DNA from: Candidatus Nanoarchaeia archaeon
GTDB taxonomy: Archaea; Nanobdellota; Nanobdellia; SCGC-AAA011-G17; JACPNG01
Length of the DNA: 55,339 nt
Assembly: GCA_028713535.1 (NCBI GenBank)
Contig: JAQTOC010000005.1
Location: 1-55,339 of the forward strand
Direction: 5' to 3'
Position 1 is the stretch's first letter; the number at the start of each line of letters is the position of its first letter. Below, in pieces: positions 34,073-41,406 of the stretch. Both the position numbers and the translations under genes were made by a program. Under the pieces are notes generated by a model, which was not told the DNA's origin, searched no databases, and saw nothing but the letters and a program-made list of their open reading frames with translations.

Positions 34073-34083
34073 CTAAACCCCTT

Positions 34084-34611
34084 TTAATAAAATAATCCCA
34101 AACTGTCTTTTATCATCCCTTTTACAGTCTCAAATTCTATAAATAATCCAGTTTCATAATATTTGTCTATCCTCCATTTAATAAGATACCAGTGATAAAA
34201 ATTATGGAGTTTTCTTGCAAACTTTGTTCTTTTCCATTTATTCTGGTAATCCAGTAGTAAATATGCCTTAAGTGAGAGTTCCAGCTTGCCCTTAGTAAGA
34301 GTCTTGCCTTCATAATTAACCTTTGATGCATGAGTAACATAAAATATGAATTCAAGGTGATACTGGACATAGTCATCAACTTCCTTTTTAGCCCTGAACT
34401 TAACCTCTACGTCATCCCCTCTGTCTTTTTTCTTTGTGGTATTATCATATTCCTCAATATCATAAGTTTTAGATCTTAGAAATGCCCATATCTCTCTGTA
34501 TGCTTTTTCGAGGTCGAACATACCTTCTATTCGATACTTCCACCCCTGTTTTTGACTTATAGTTCTTTTAAAGCCCCAGTCTCCGGGCTTTAACATCTGA
34601 AGATAACCCAT
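34084..34611 (-). CDS. Paralogous unknown protein, member 1
   Basis: The first gene of the unit encodes about 175 residues (ATG 34611; a TTG at 34620 is possible). Shared motifs are DLEKAYREIWAFLRSKTYDIEE, DDVEVKFRAKKEVDDYVQYHL and GKLELSLKAYLLLDYQNKWK. ATTAATTA on the minus strand near 34632-34642 could serve as a TATA box about 26 nt before the ATG. It is divergent from the 500-residue protein gene across 94 nt. Confidence 0.8.
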   Translation of the reverse strand: MGYLQMLKPGDWGFKRTISQKQGWKYRIEGMFDLEKAYREIWAFLRSKTYDIEEYDNTTKKKDRGDDVEVKFRAKKEVDDYVQYHLEFIFYVTHASKVNYEGKTLTKGKLELSLKAYLLLDYQNKWKRTKFARKLHNFYHWYLIKWRIDKYYETGLFIEFETVKGMIKDSLGLFY

Positions 34612-34656
34612 GTATTTCAAAAATATTCGTTAATTAATAAGGATTTCGGTTATGAA

Positions 34657-34702
34657 AAAATTTATAAAACATGGTTTACTCTAATTATTAACCAAGAGGT
34701 GA
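34657..34702 (+). promoter_or_regulatory. Divergent promoter and Shine-Dalgarno before TTG start
   Basis: TTTATAAAA at about 34658-34667 is the plus-strand TATA box. AAGAGGTGA (34694-34702) is an excellent match to the 16S tail and lies 3-4 nt before TTG 34706, which decides that non-ATG start. Confidence 0.7.
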
Positions 34703-34705
34703 AAA

Positions 34706-36208
34706 TTGGCTGAAAGTAAACCATCAAAAAAACCAAAAGAAACTTTTTTCTCAAAGTTATTGAAAACAGAAAAAAAAGAGGAAAAGAAGGAAGTTAAAAA
34801 AGAAGGCCTTCTCGGAGAAGAAATAAAAAAATTTAATTTGATAGTAGAAGATCCTAGTAAAGGTGTAGAAGAAGTTTATTTCTGGTTTTTAAATTTCGCA
34901 AGGGATAACCTTCATTTTGATGTTGAAAAGACTTCAGATCTATTTACAGCTACAGAAGCTTCCAGCTTTTTTGGTGATTTGTTTGCAAGGAGATCTCAGT
35001 TGCAGGAAAAAGTTGCTAACTATATGGGCTTGATTGCAAACATGTCCAAGAGTTTATTCCAGATTATCAGAGAGATAAGGATCATCAAAGAGAGGTTAAG
35101 TTACTATGAGGATGCAAAAAAGTATCATTCAAGTGATCCAAAAGAGAAGGAAGCAGGAGATGCAGCAGAAATTGCCCTTAAGTCAATCTGGGTAGATATG
35201 GTTGAGGGAGGGATCCAGAACGCGGGCTCTGTTTATGGTATAGCAACAAAAGTTGGTTTCCATACGCTTCCAGACTTCTTCTTCAGAGTCCATGCCAAGG
35301 ATAAAGATTCAGTAGGAAAAGTGGTTAACAGCCTTGAGGGAATAAACAAAAAGTTAAAAGAAGTTTTGGAGAGAAAATTATACCAATACTATGTATGGAA
35401 AGAAAGAACCTACCAAGAGTTAAAAACAAGAGAAAAGTTTGCATTAAAGTATCTGAGCCAACAGCACGATGCAATGAGATTATATACTTCCTGGATAAAA
35501 CCCTACTTAAGGACAATAAATAAATTGGACCTAGGATCAGGTAAGGGATTTTCAGTTACAGATCCAGATTTAGTTACTGCATTTGAGACCTCAAAGATAC
35601 AGGTAGAGCTTATACTTACCAAGAAAGAATTTAATGTAGAAGGTCCTTACGATATAGAAACAAAACCTTACAAAAATATCATGCCTGTAGTGCGAGTTGA
35701 ATTTATATTTTCATCACTCCCCAGCATGGTCTTCCACCAAAACTATCAAAGAGGGGCTGTACATGGCGGACTAAGTAGGGTTAAAGTTTTAGCTTATGCC
35801 CCAAAAATGGAAAATTACAAAGAATACATCAAGCAAAAAGAAGAGGAAGATTTTGAAATACTTAAATCCATAGATGCTACATTAGAATCCCTTGGAGATG
35901 AGCTAAAAAAATATCTTGCTGAAGCAGAAAACGTTTTTGCTCTCAAAGCAGCGGAAAAGGAAAAAGGAAAAGAAGTCAAAAAGGAAGATGGAGAACCTGG
36001 TCCATTTAAGGCCTTGGGAAAAGGATTTAAAGATCTATTTGGATTAATAGGCAGTGCGGTGCCAAAGAAAAGCAAAAAAGCAGAAGACGAAGAGTATGAT
36101 GAATTTGTTAAAGAAGAAGAAAAAAACGCTGCAAGTAAAGTGGTAGTAGAAGAAGGATTCAGGCTTTATGATTACTACAAGAAAAATCATCAGATGTTAA
36201 GCTGGTAA
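34706..36208 (+). CDS. Large helical protein of unknown function (TTG start)
   Basis: I do not recognise this 500-residue soluble protein. A Lys/Glu-rich N-terminus (1-35) is followed by a mainly helical region (about 40-270) with coiled-coil potential (IIREIRIIKERLSYYED). A beta-rich middle (about 300-375, VELILTKKEFNVEGPYDI, PVVRVEFIFSSLPSMVF) follows, then a charged disordered tail and a final KVVVEEGFRLYDYYKKNH helix. The TTG start is fixed by an AAGAGGTGA Shine-Dalgarno. It heads an operon with a 156-residue protein, an endonuclease IV-like protein and a nucleotidyltransferase. Confidence 0.82.
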   Translation: MAESKPSKKPKETFFSKLLKTEKKEEKKEVKKEGLLGEEIKKFNLIVEDPSKGVEEVYFWFLNFARDNLHFDVEKTSDLFTATEASSFFGDLFARRSQLQEKVANYMGLIANMSKSLFQIIREIRIIKERLSYYEDAKKYHSSDPKEKEAGDAAEIALKSIWVDMVEGGIQNAGSVYGIATKVGFHTLPDFFFRVHAKDKDSVGKVVNSLEGINKKLKEVLERKLYQYYVWKERTYQELKTREKFALKYLSQQHDAMRLYTSWIKPYLRTINKLDLGSGKGFSVTDPDLVTAFETSKIQVELILTKKEFNVEGPYDIETKPYKNIMPVVRVEFIFSSLPSMVFHQNYQRGAVHGGLSRVKVLAYAPKMENYKEYIKQKEEEDFEILKSIDATLESLGDELKKYLAEAENVFALKAAEKEKGKEVKKEDGEPGPFKALGKGFKDLFGLIGSAVPKKSKKAEDEEYDEFVKEEEKNAASKVVVEEGFRLYDYYKKNHQMLSW

Positions 36209-36210
36209 AT

Positions 36211-36681
36211 ATGGCAAATTTTGAAAAAGACATAAAGGAAATAAAATTAATAAGTAATCCGTTTGAAAGACTTGAAAGGCTCAATTCTTTGCTTAAACAA
36301 GAGATTGAGAAAGAGGAAGAAAAAAAAGTATGGAAAGAGATAGAAGAGACAAACAAAGAAATATTCCTCAGGTTTAAGCCCTGGACAAAAAAGGATGGTT
36401 TAAATGTAGAAACCCTTTCAAAAACAACGGCAATAGAAGAAAATAAGATTCCAAATCTTGAACATGTTGTCCGGGAAGAAGATGTAAGAGTTGAAAACCC
36501 CTCAGGCATAAAAGGAGTGGATTATGGAAAACCATTTAATGTAAACGGGATTTACCAGCCGAATATGTTAAATGAACCTAAAAAAGAGGAAACAGAATTT
36601 GGTTATCAGCCAAAAATAAATGATGCTGTATTAGATGAACAAAAAAAGAAGGAGGAAGAACTTAAAAAATACATTGATTAA
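36211..36681 (+). CDS. Small charged protein of unknown function
   Basis: A 156-residue unknown protein, helical at the N-terminus (residues 1-55, ERLERLNSLLKQEIEKEEEK) and probably unstructured afterwards, with a Pro/Asn-rich middle (PFNVNGIYQPNMLNEP). It starts 2 nt after the 500-residue gene and ends 2 nt before the TIM-barrel gene, so it is translated as part of the same unit. It may be an adaptor between its neighbours; nothing in sequence proves this. Confidence 0.75.
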   Translation: MANFEKDIKEIKLISNPFERLERLNSLLKQEIEKEEEKKVWKEIEETNKEIFLRFKPWTKKDGLNVETLSKTTAIEENKIPNLEHVVREEDVRVENPSGIKGVDYGKPFNVNGIYQPNMLNEPKKEETEFGYQPKINDAVLDEQKKKEEELKKYID

Positions 36682-36683
36682 AA

Positions 36684-38456
36684 ATGTCAGATTTTAATTC
36701 TGGTTATTGGCACGCATTGGACAAGGAAAGGCCAGTCGTAAAAACTTCTAACATAGGCTATACTACCTCTGGGATAAAAGATCAGCTTGAAGAATTAAAA
36801 GCTAAGATATTTACAGGAGCATCGCATATTGAACTTGGATTTTCAGGAGTTGGTAAGGGAAGCATTGCCGGAGGTAAAGTAACTCCTGGATTATTTGGAA
36901 AAGATCAAAGAGAGGAAATGAGGCAGCTTTCTAAAATCAATGATGTTACATTATCAACCCATGCAACAACAGGAGTAATGGGTCTTGCTGGGATGACTGA
37001 GCGAGGGGGTTTTAGTGAAAACATGAGGAGAAATGCCCTCGACGAAATAAAGCAGGCAATTGAGTTTAATGCAGATGTTGGTGGTAGAGCTGTAGTACTC
37101 CATGTTGGAGAATTCAACAGGCCTACAGGAGAAAGGGAAGCTGAAGGAAAAATAGAAAGAAAGGGATTTATTGATTATGGAGAAGGAATCCCCCAGACAC
37201 TAGTAGATTTAAGGAATGGAGAAACCGTATTTTCTTTTAACCTTAAAAGCCATTTCGAGCTCCCAAAAGTAGTGCAGGATGAAAAAACCGGACGCTGGAA
37301 AATCAGCCACGATACATTAAAGCCAGGAATAGATGATGAAACTGGTAAAATAAAGAACCTCGAACAATCAAAAGAAGATGTTAAAAGATTTCTTGAATCT
37401 CAGGTAACAATGAACAGAGGTCGTGCAGAACAGTATACAAACGAATATGAACATCTTAAAAAAAGCATTGCAAAGTTTGATAAGATGAGTGATGCTGAAA
37501 AACTTGATTTTGTTAATCATAGTAAGTTAGACATAGAAGATGTTTGGAAGCAAGGTAATCTTACTGAAGTATTTAAAAAAGCAAAGGAACTTTTGATAGA
37601 AAGAGAAAAAATAATTGAAGCAGAAGCAATAGGTTATGCCCATCAATTCGTTCAGTATGATGAACTAAAAAAGAATATAAGGACTGCAAAAGAATACGCT
37701 CTTGGAAAAAGTACAGATTCTATTGCAGAAGCAGGAATCCTTGCAATGAACCAGACAAAAGAAAAAGAATTAAAGGATCCGATATTTGTTGCTCCTGAAA
37801 GCATTTTCCCAGAGCAGTATGGAGGCCATCCAGAAGAATTAAAAGAACTGGTCCTAAAATCAAGAAAAATAATGGAAGAAAGACTTGTAAAAGAAAAACA
37901 TCTTTCAAGAGATGAAGCAAAAAAGAAAGCGGAGACTCACATAAAGGCAACATTTGATACAGGTCACGCTTATTTATGGAAAAAATATTTCAAAGGTACT
38001 GATAAAGAATTTGACAAGTGGATGTTGAACCAGGCTGATGATCTTATAAAAAATAAAATTGTCGGCCATGTCCACGTAACAGACAATATGGGTTATGCAG
38101 ACGACCATCTTCCTATGGGTGAAGGAAAAGTTCCCATAGAAAGATTCACAGAAATCCTCTCAAAGAGGGAATTTAAAGGTAATGTTATTGCTGAAGCAGG
38201 TGACCGGGATTATGGAACCGAACCTGCTGCTGCTTTAAGGGGAGCTTGGAAAACAATGGGATCCCCAATATACAGAGTTGATATTGAATCAGAGATTCCA
38301 ATTCCCCGTCCGGGAATGGGTGTGCGAAGAGGCCTTGGCTGGGTTGACATAGAGCAGTCTTATTTTGGAAGAACAACAGGCCCGACATATTTAGTAGGAG
38401 AAAAAATTGTACCATCAAAAGACTGGATATTCTGGTCAGAGGTACCATTGGAGTGA
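36684..38456 (+). CDS. Endonuclease IV/xylose-isomerase-like TIM-barrel protein with insertion
   Basis: This 590-residue protein appears to hold the full metal-ligand set of endonuclease IV-type barrels: His93 (STHATTG), His140 (VVLHVGEF), Glu372 (VAPESIF), Asp425 and His428 (FDTGHAY), His464 (GHVHVTDN), Asp473 and His475 (DDHLPMGEG), Glu504 (IAEAGD). Between His140 and Glu372 lies a helical insertion of about 200 residues, and the C-terminus adds about 70 residues. It may act on abasic DNA, another nucleic acid or a sugar. Third gene of its operon; the nucleotidyltransferase gene starts 4 nt later. Confidence 0.85.
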   Translation: MSDFNSGYWHALDKERPVVKTSNIGYTTSGIKDQLEELKAKIFTGASHIELGFSGVGKGSIAGGKVTPGLFGKDQREEMRQLSKINDVTLSTHATTGVMGLAGMTERGGFSENMRRNALDEIKQAIEFNADVGGRAVVLHVGEFNRPTGEREAEGKIERKGFIDYGEGIPQTLVDLRNGETVFSFNLKSHFELPKVVQDEKTGRWKISHDTLKPGIDDETGKIKNLEQSKEDVKRFLESQVTMNRGRAEQYTNEYEHLKKSIAKFDKMSDAEKLDFVNHSKLDIEDVWKQGNLTEVFKKAKELLIEREKIIEAEAIGYAHQFVQYDELKKNIRTAKEYALGKSTDSIAEAGILAMNQTKEKELKDPIFVAPESIFPEQYGGHPEELKELVLKSRKIMEERLVKEKHLSRDEAKKKAETHIKATFDTGHAYLWKKYFKGTDKEFDKWMLNQADDLIKNKIVGHVHVTDNMGYADDHLPMGEGKVPIERFTEILSKREFKGNVIAEAGDRDYGTEPAAALRGAWKTMGSPIYRVDIESEIPIPRPGMGVRRGLGWVDIEQSYFGRTTGPTYLVGEKIVPSKDWIFWSEVPLE

Positions 38457-38460
38457 TAAA

Positions 38461-39282
38461 ATGAAATTTGAAGTAAAAAGAAAACAAAGACAAAATCAGA
38501 TGTATTATCCAAAAGAAGATTTTGAGGTTGCAAGAAGATTTGCCAGGGAGATTTATAATGAATTTGGGGAATTTATTAAGGGTATTGTTTTATTTGGCTC
38601 TGCAACGCAAAAAGTGCATAAGCTTTCCACTGAAAAAGATGTTGATATCTTAGTAATAATTGATGATGTAAAATTCAGGATAGGCAGCGAGATTATACAA
38701 ACTTACAGGATTATATTGGATAAATTAATATTTAATATTGATCCTCATAAACTGCATGTCCAGACAATGACATTTACAAGTTTCTGGGAATATGTAAGGG
38801 CAGGGGACCCTGTTGCAATAAACATACTAAGATACGGGATTTCATTGATTGATACTGGTTTCTTTGATCCATTGCAGGAATTACTTGATCAGGGAAGGAT
38901 AAGGCCAAGCAGGGAATCAGTTTACACTTATTTTGTAATGGCTCCAGAAAGTATAGCAAGATCTAAAAGGCATTTGCTTGCTGCGATGGTTGACTTGTAC
39001 TGGGCAACAATAGATTCAGCACATGCTGCTTTAATGATAACCGGAGAGATTCCTCCAAGTCCAGAGCATGTTGCAGATATGCTTGACAAAGACCTTGTAA
39101 AAAAAGGATATATCTCAAAGAAATGTGTGTCTACCATGTCATCCATATATAAAATATTTAAAGACATAGAGCACAGAAACATAAAAGAGATTAATGGAAA
39201 GGATTACGACAGATATAAATATCTTGTAAGGGATTTTGTCAAAGAAATGCAGGGATTTATAGAAAATAGAAAAAAGATTTAG
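38461..39282 (+). CDS. Nucleotidyltransferase fused to helical (HEPN-like) domain
   Basis: This 273-residue protein has a polymerase-beta-type nucleotidyltransferase domain (about 20-110) with LFGSATQ (Gly46-Ser47) and the metal-binding KDVDILV (Asp60, Asp62). A helical C-terminal domain follows (about 145-270; GRIRPSRESVYTY, AAMVDLYWATIDSAHAALMI, IFKDIEH). It is clearly paralogous to the 600-residue protein at 48035. MNT and HEPN modules usually occur as separate toxin-antitoxin genes; here they are fused and no HEPN R-x4-6-H motif is evident. It is the last gene of the operon starting at 34706. Confidence 0.88.
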   Translation: MKFEVKRKQRQNQMYYPKEDFEVARRFAREIYNEFGEFIKGIVLFGSATQKVHKLSTEKDVDILVIIDDVKFRIGSEIIQTYRIILDKLIFNIDPHKLHVQTMTFTSFWEYVRAGDPVAINILRYGISLIDTGFFDPLQELLDQGRIRPSRESVYTYFVMAPESIARSKRHLLAAMVDLYWATIDSAHAALMITGEIPPSPEHVADMLDKDLVKKGYISKKCVSTMSSIYKIFKDIEHRNIKEINGKDYDRYKYLVRDFVKEMQGFIENRKKI

Positions 39283-39833
39283 GCCGCGTCTAGAAGTGCT
39301 TCTTCTAGCCCCCCTCCACCAACTGTGTCCTGTTTAGCAGTCTGATATAAGATTTCTAACATTTTATCCATTAATCCTTCTTCTTTAAGTTCTTTTTTAA
39401 TTGATTCCTCTGTTTTTGTTTGATCAATCAACCTAAGAACTGTGTGGTATGGTGTTTCAGTGGGTTCTTTAGCTACTGCTAATAGATAATGTTGGTATTT
39501 TATACTATCAATTGTGTTTGCAATATATCTTCCCATAGACCCAGTTATTTTAGCAATCTGGTTTAGAACAGGTAAACCTTTACAATAAGAGTCAACAGTT
39601 CTTACTAGTTTTTCATAATTTCTTGAAAGATCTCCCATCCTAAGACCTTCCTTCCCAATCACTCCAGCCAGAACGTTGAAGGATTCCTCTTTAAACTTTT
39701 GAACATCTATTCTTTTGTTAATAAAATCTAGTCTAAGCTTTTCCAGAGGAAGTGTTAATTCGTTAAAAGTAAATTCTTGATCTTTACCATAGATCTCTTT
39801 GAATATCCCTTTTGTATCTTCATATGTTGCCAT
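39279..39833 (-). CDS. Unknown soluble helical protein
   Basis: This 184-residue protein, not recognised, is mostly helical with no membrane segment. Visible stretches are FNELTLPLEKLRLDFINKRI, GLRMGDLSRNYEKLVRTVD and a Gly-rich end (VGGGGLEEALLDAA). It is convergent with the nucleotidyltransferase, the stops overlapping by 4 nt. The promoter is probably the minus-strand TTTATATATT near 39866-39878. Confidence 0.75.
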   Translation of the reverse strand: MATYEDTKGIFKEIYGKDQEFTFNELTLPLEKLRLDFINKRIDVQKFKEESFNVLAGVIGKEGLRMGDLSRNYEKLVRTVDSYCKGLPVLNQIAKITGSMGRYIANTIDSIKYQHYLLAVAKEPTETPYHTVLRLIDQTKTEESIKKELKEEGLMDKMLEILYQTAKQDTVGGGGLEEALLDAA

Positions 39834-39879
39834 TTTGTAGATAATTGTTACTGCTGAGTAGCAATACCAATATATAAAC

Positions 39880-39972
39880 CTTTCGTTTTTATTAAAACTC
39901 CATCTAAAAGGCTTCTAGAGGCTAAAAAACCAGTCTAAATAATCAGGTTATGAATCATACTTTCGTTTTTAT
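39880..39972. repeat. Repeated 13-mer in a divergent intergenic region
   Basis: CTTTCGTTTTTAT occurs at 39880-39892 and again, exactly, at 39960-39972, 80 nt apart, between two divergent genes. The 215-nt gap holds no gene that I can see. The repeats may be transcription-factor sites; chance is possible in such T-rich DNA. Confidence 0.4.
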
Positions 39973-40048
39973 CACTCAATGTTAAATCTAAAATTTTAAA
40001 TACGATAAATTTTACAGATAATAGTTTTACATAAAAAGTAGGTGTTTT

Positions 40049-40921
40049 ATGAACTTTAATACAAAACTAAAGCATGTTTTAAGGGAAATAAGAAAAAGAG
40101 GAACGAGAATATGGGTTGATAAGCTAAACTATTTTAGCATCCTGGTTATATGGACTTTAGTAATCGTCTTGTTTGGATGCATTTATTACTTTGCCCAGGA
40201 TTCTGAATCCTACCTTGTTTATAGCATAAAGCAAACTCCAGTGGACAGTCTCCAGGATTCTATTTATTTTAGTTTTGTTGCTGCAACAACCACAGGCTTC
40301 GGAGATATTATTCCTAATGGCTCGTTTAAAATAATAGCGATATTTGAGGTTATTTTTGGACTAATATTAATTGCAACAGTAGCATCAAAATTAGTTTCTA
40401 TCAAGCAGGATGCAATACTCGGGGAATTATATGAACTATCGATCAAAGAAAGAGTTCACAAGACAAGATCCTCCCTGTTGTTGTTCAGGCAAAACTTAGA
40501 CAGAATGATAGACAAACTTGAAGAAGGTCCGCTACATAAAAGAGAGATAAGTAATATTCCAATTTATATTTCATCCCTAAAGGATACATTGCATGAAACT
40601 ACAGCATTAATAACCAAAAAAGAGGATCACCAGTTAATAAAAGGCGTAGATTCAATAAATACTGAGTTGATATTCAACAGTATATTAAACTCTTTTGAAA
40701 AATTCCATGAACTGACTTCATCAATGAATCAAAACAAGTTAGAATGGAAAAACAATGTTATAACTAGCTTGATGAATGATTGCATAGTCATAAATAAAAA
40801 CTTGATTTCTAAGCTGGCGACATCAAAGGCCCTGACAAACCAGACAATAGCAGATCTAAATTCAAGGGAAAATGAGATTGCAACAAAGCTAAATGAGACT
40901 CTTGGAATAAAACAGAATTAG
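40049..40921 (+). CDS. Two-helix potassium channel
   Basis: This 290-residue channel subunit has a basic N-terminus, membrane helix 1 (about 26-48), a pore loop with the selectivity filter ATTTGFGDIIP (about 78-88), and helix 2 (about 94-114). A long cytoplasmic helical region (about 125-290) with predicted coiled coil replaces the usual RCK domain. TTGFGD matches K+ channel filters, where GFGD is a known variant of GYGD. AGGTG precedes the ATG by about 5 nt. Confidence 0.93.
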   Translation: MNFNTKLKHVLREIRKRGTRIWVDKLNYFSILVIWTLVIVLFGCIYYFAQDSESYLVYSIKQTPVDSLQDSIYFSFVAATTTGFGDIIPNGSFKIIAIFEVIFGLILIATVASKLVSIKQDAILGELYELSIKERVHKTRSSLLLFRQNLDRMIDKLEEGPLHKREISNIPIYISSLKDTLHETTALITKKEDHQLIKGVDSINTELIFNSILNSFEKFHELTSSMNQNKLEWKNNVITSLMNDCIVINKNLISKLATSKALTNQTIADLNSRENEIATKLNETLGIKQN

Positions 40922-41406
40922 GTTTTTTTGTTTTCTTTCTTGCCCTTGCCTTTCATAAAAGAGATTATAAGGATAATTATAATTAATATGATTGCAACCC
41001 AAGTCCAGTCAACAGAATAAAAGAAATTCTGGCTGAATATATCATAATTGCCTCCAAGATTTATAATAAATATGATTAATACAACAACAAAAATAAGCCC
41101 AAACCAAAGAGGGCTAATCTTTCCGCTTTTGGAGAACAATCCAAGCAGTATCAAAATAAGCAAACCAGCCAATACCAGTAATGAAACGGTAGGTAAAAAA
41201 TCATTCAGCTTTTTGACAAGGGTTTGGTTTGATACAAAAATCAATCCAGCAACTAACCCAATAACCACATCAATGTTCTTTTTGCCTCCAAGAACTTTGG
41301 TAGTTTGTAACAATGCAAAAACAATCGCAAAGACAAGAAAAAAAGGCATGAGTACATTAAATACTCCCTGCGATTCCCATGTTTTTAATAAGTCTTCAAA
41401 CTCCAT
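40918..41406 (-). CDS. Polytopic membrane protein of unknown function
   Basis: About 162 residues, with four or five membrane helices (LMPFFLVFAIVFALLQ, NIDVVIGLVAGLIFV, VSLLVLAGLLILILLGLF, LIFVVVLIIFIINLGG, VAIILIIIILIISF) and a Lys-rich C-terminus. No functional motif. ATG 41406 lies inside the end of ppsA (overlap about 11 nt), preceded by GAGGCAG, so it is translated with ppsA. It ends overlapping the channel gene. Confidence 0.8.
   Translation of the reverse strand: MEFEDLLKTWESQGVFNVLMPFFLVFAIVFALLQTTKVLGGKKNIDVVIGLVAGLIFVSNQTLVKKLNDFLPTVSLLVLAGLLILILLGLFSKSGKISPLWFGLIFVVVLIIFIINLGGNYDIFSQNFFYSVDWTWVAIILIIIILIISFMKGKGKKENKKT

Noticed and set aside
38461-39282. Classical MNT-HEPN toxin-antitoxin pair
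   Set aside because: Both modules are in one polypeptide and the HEPN R-x4-6-H RNase motif was not found; it looks like a different use of the modules.
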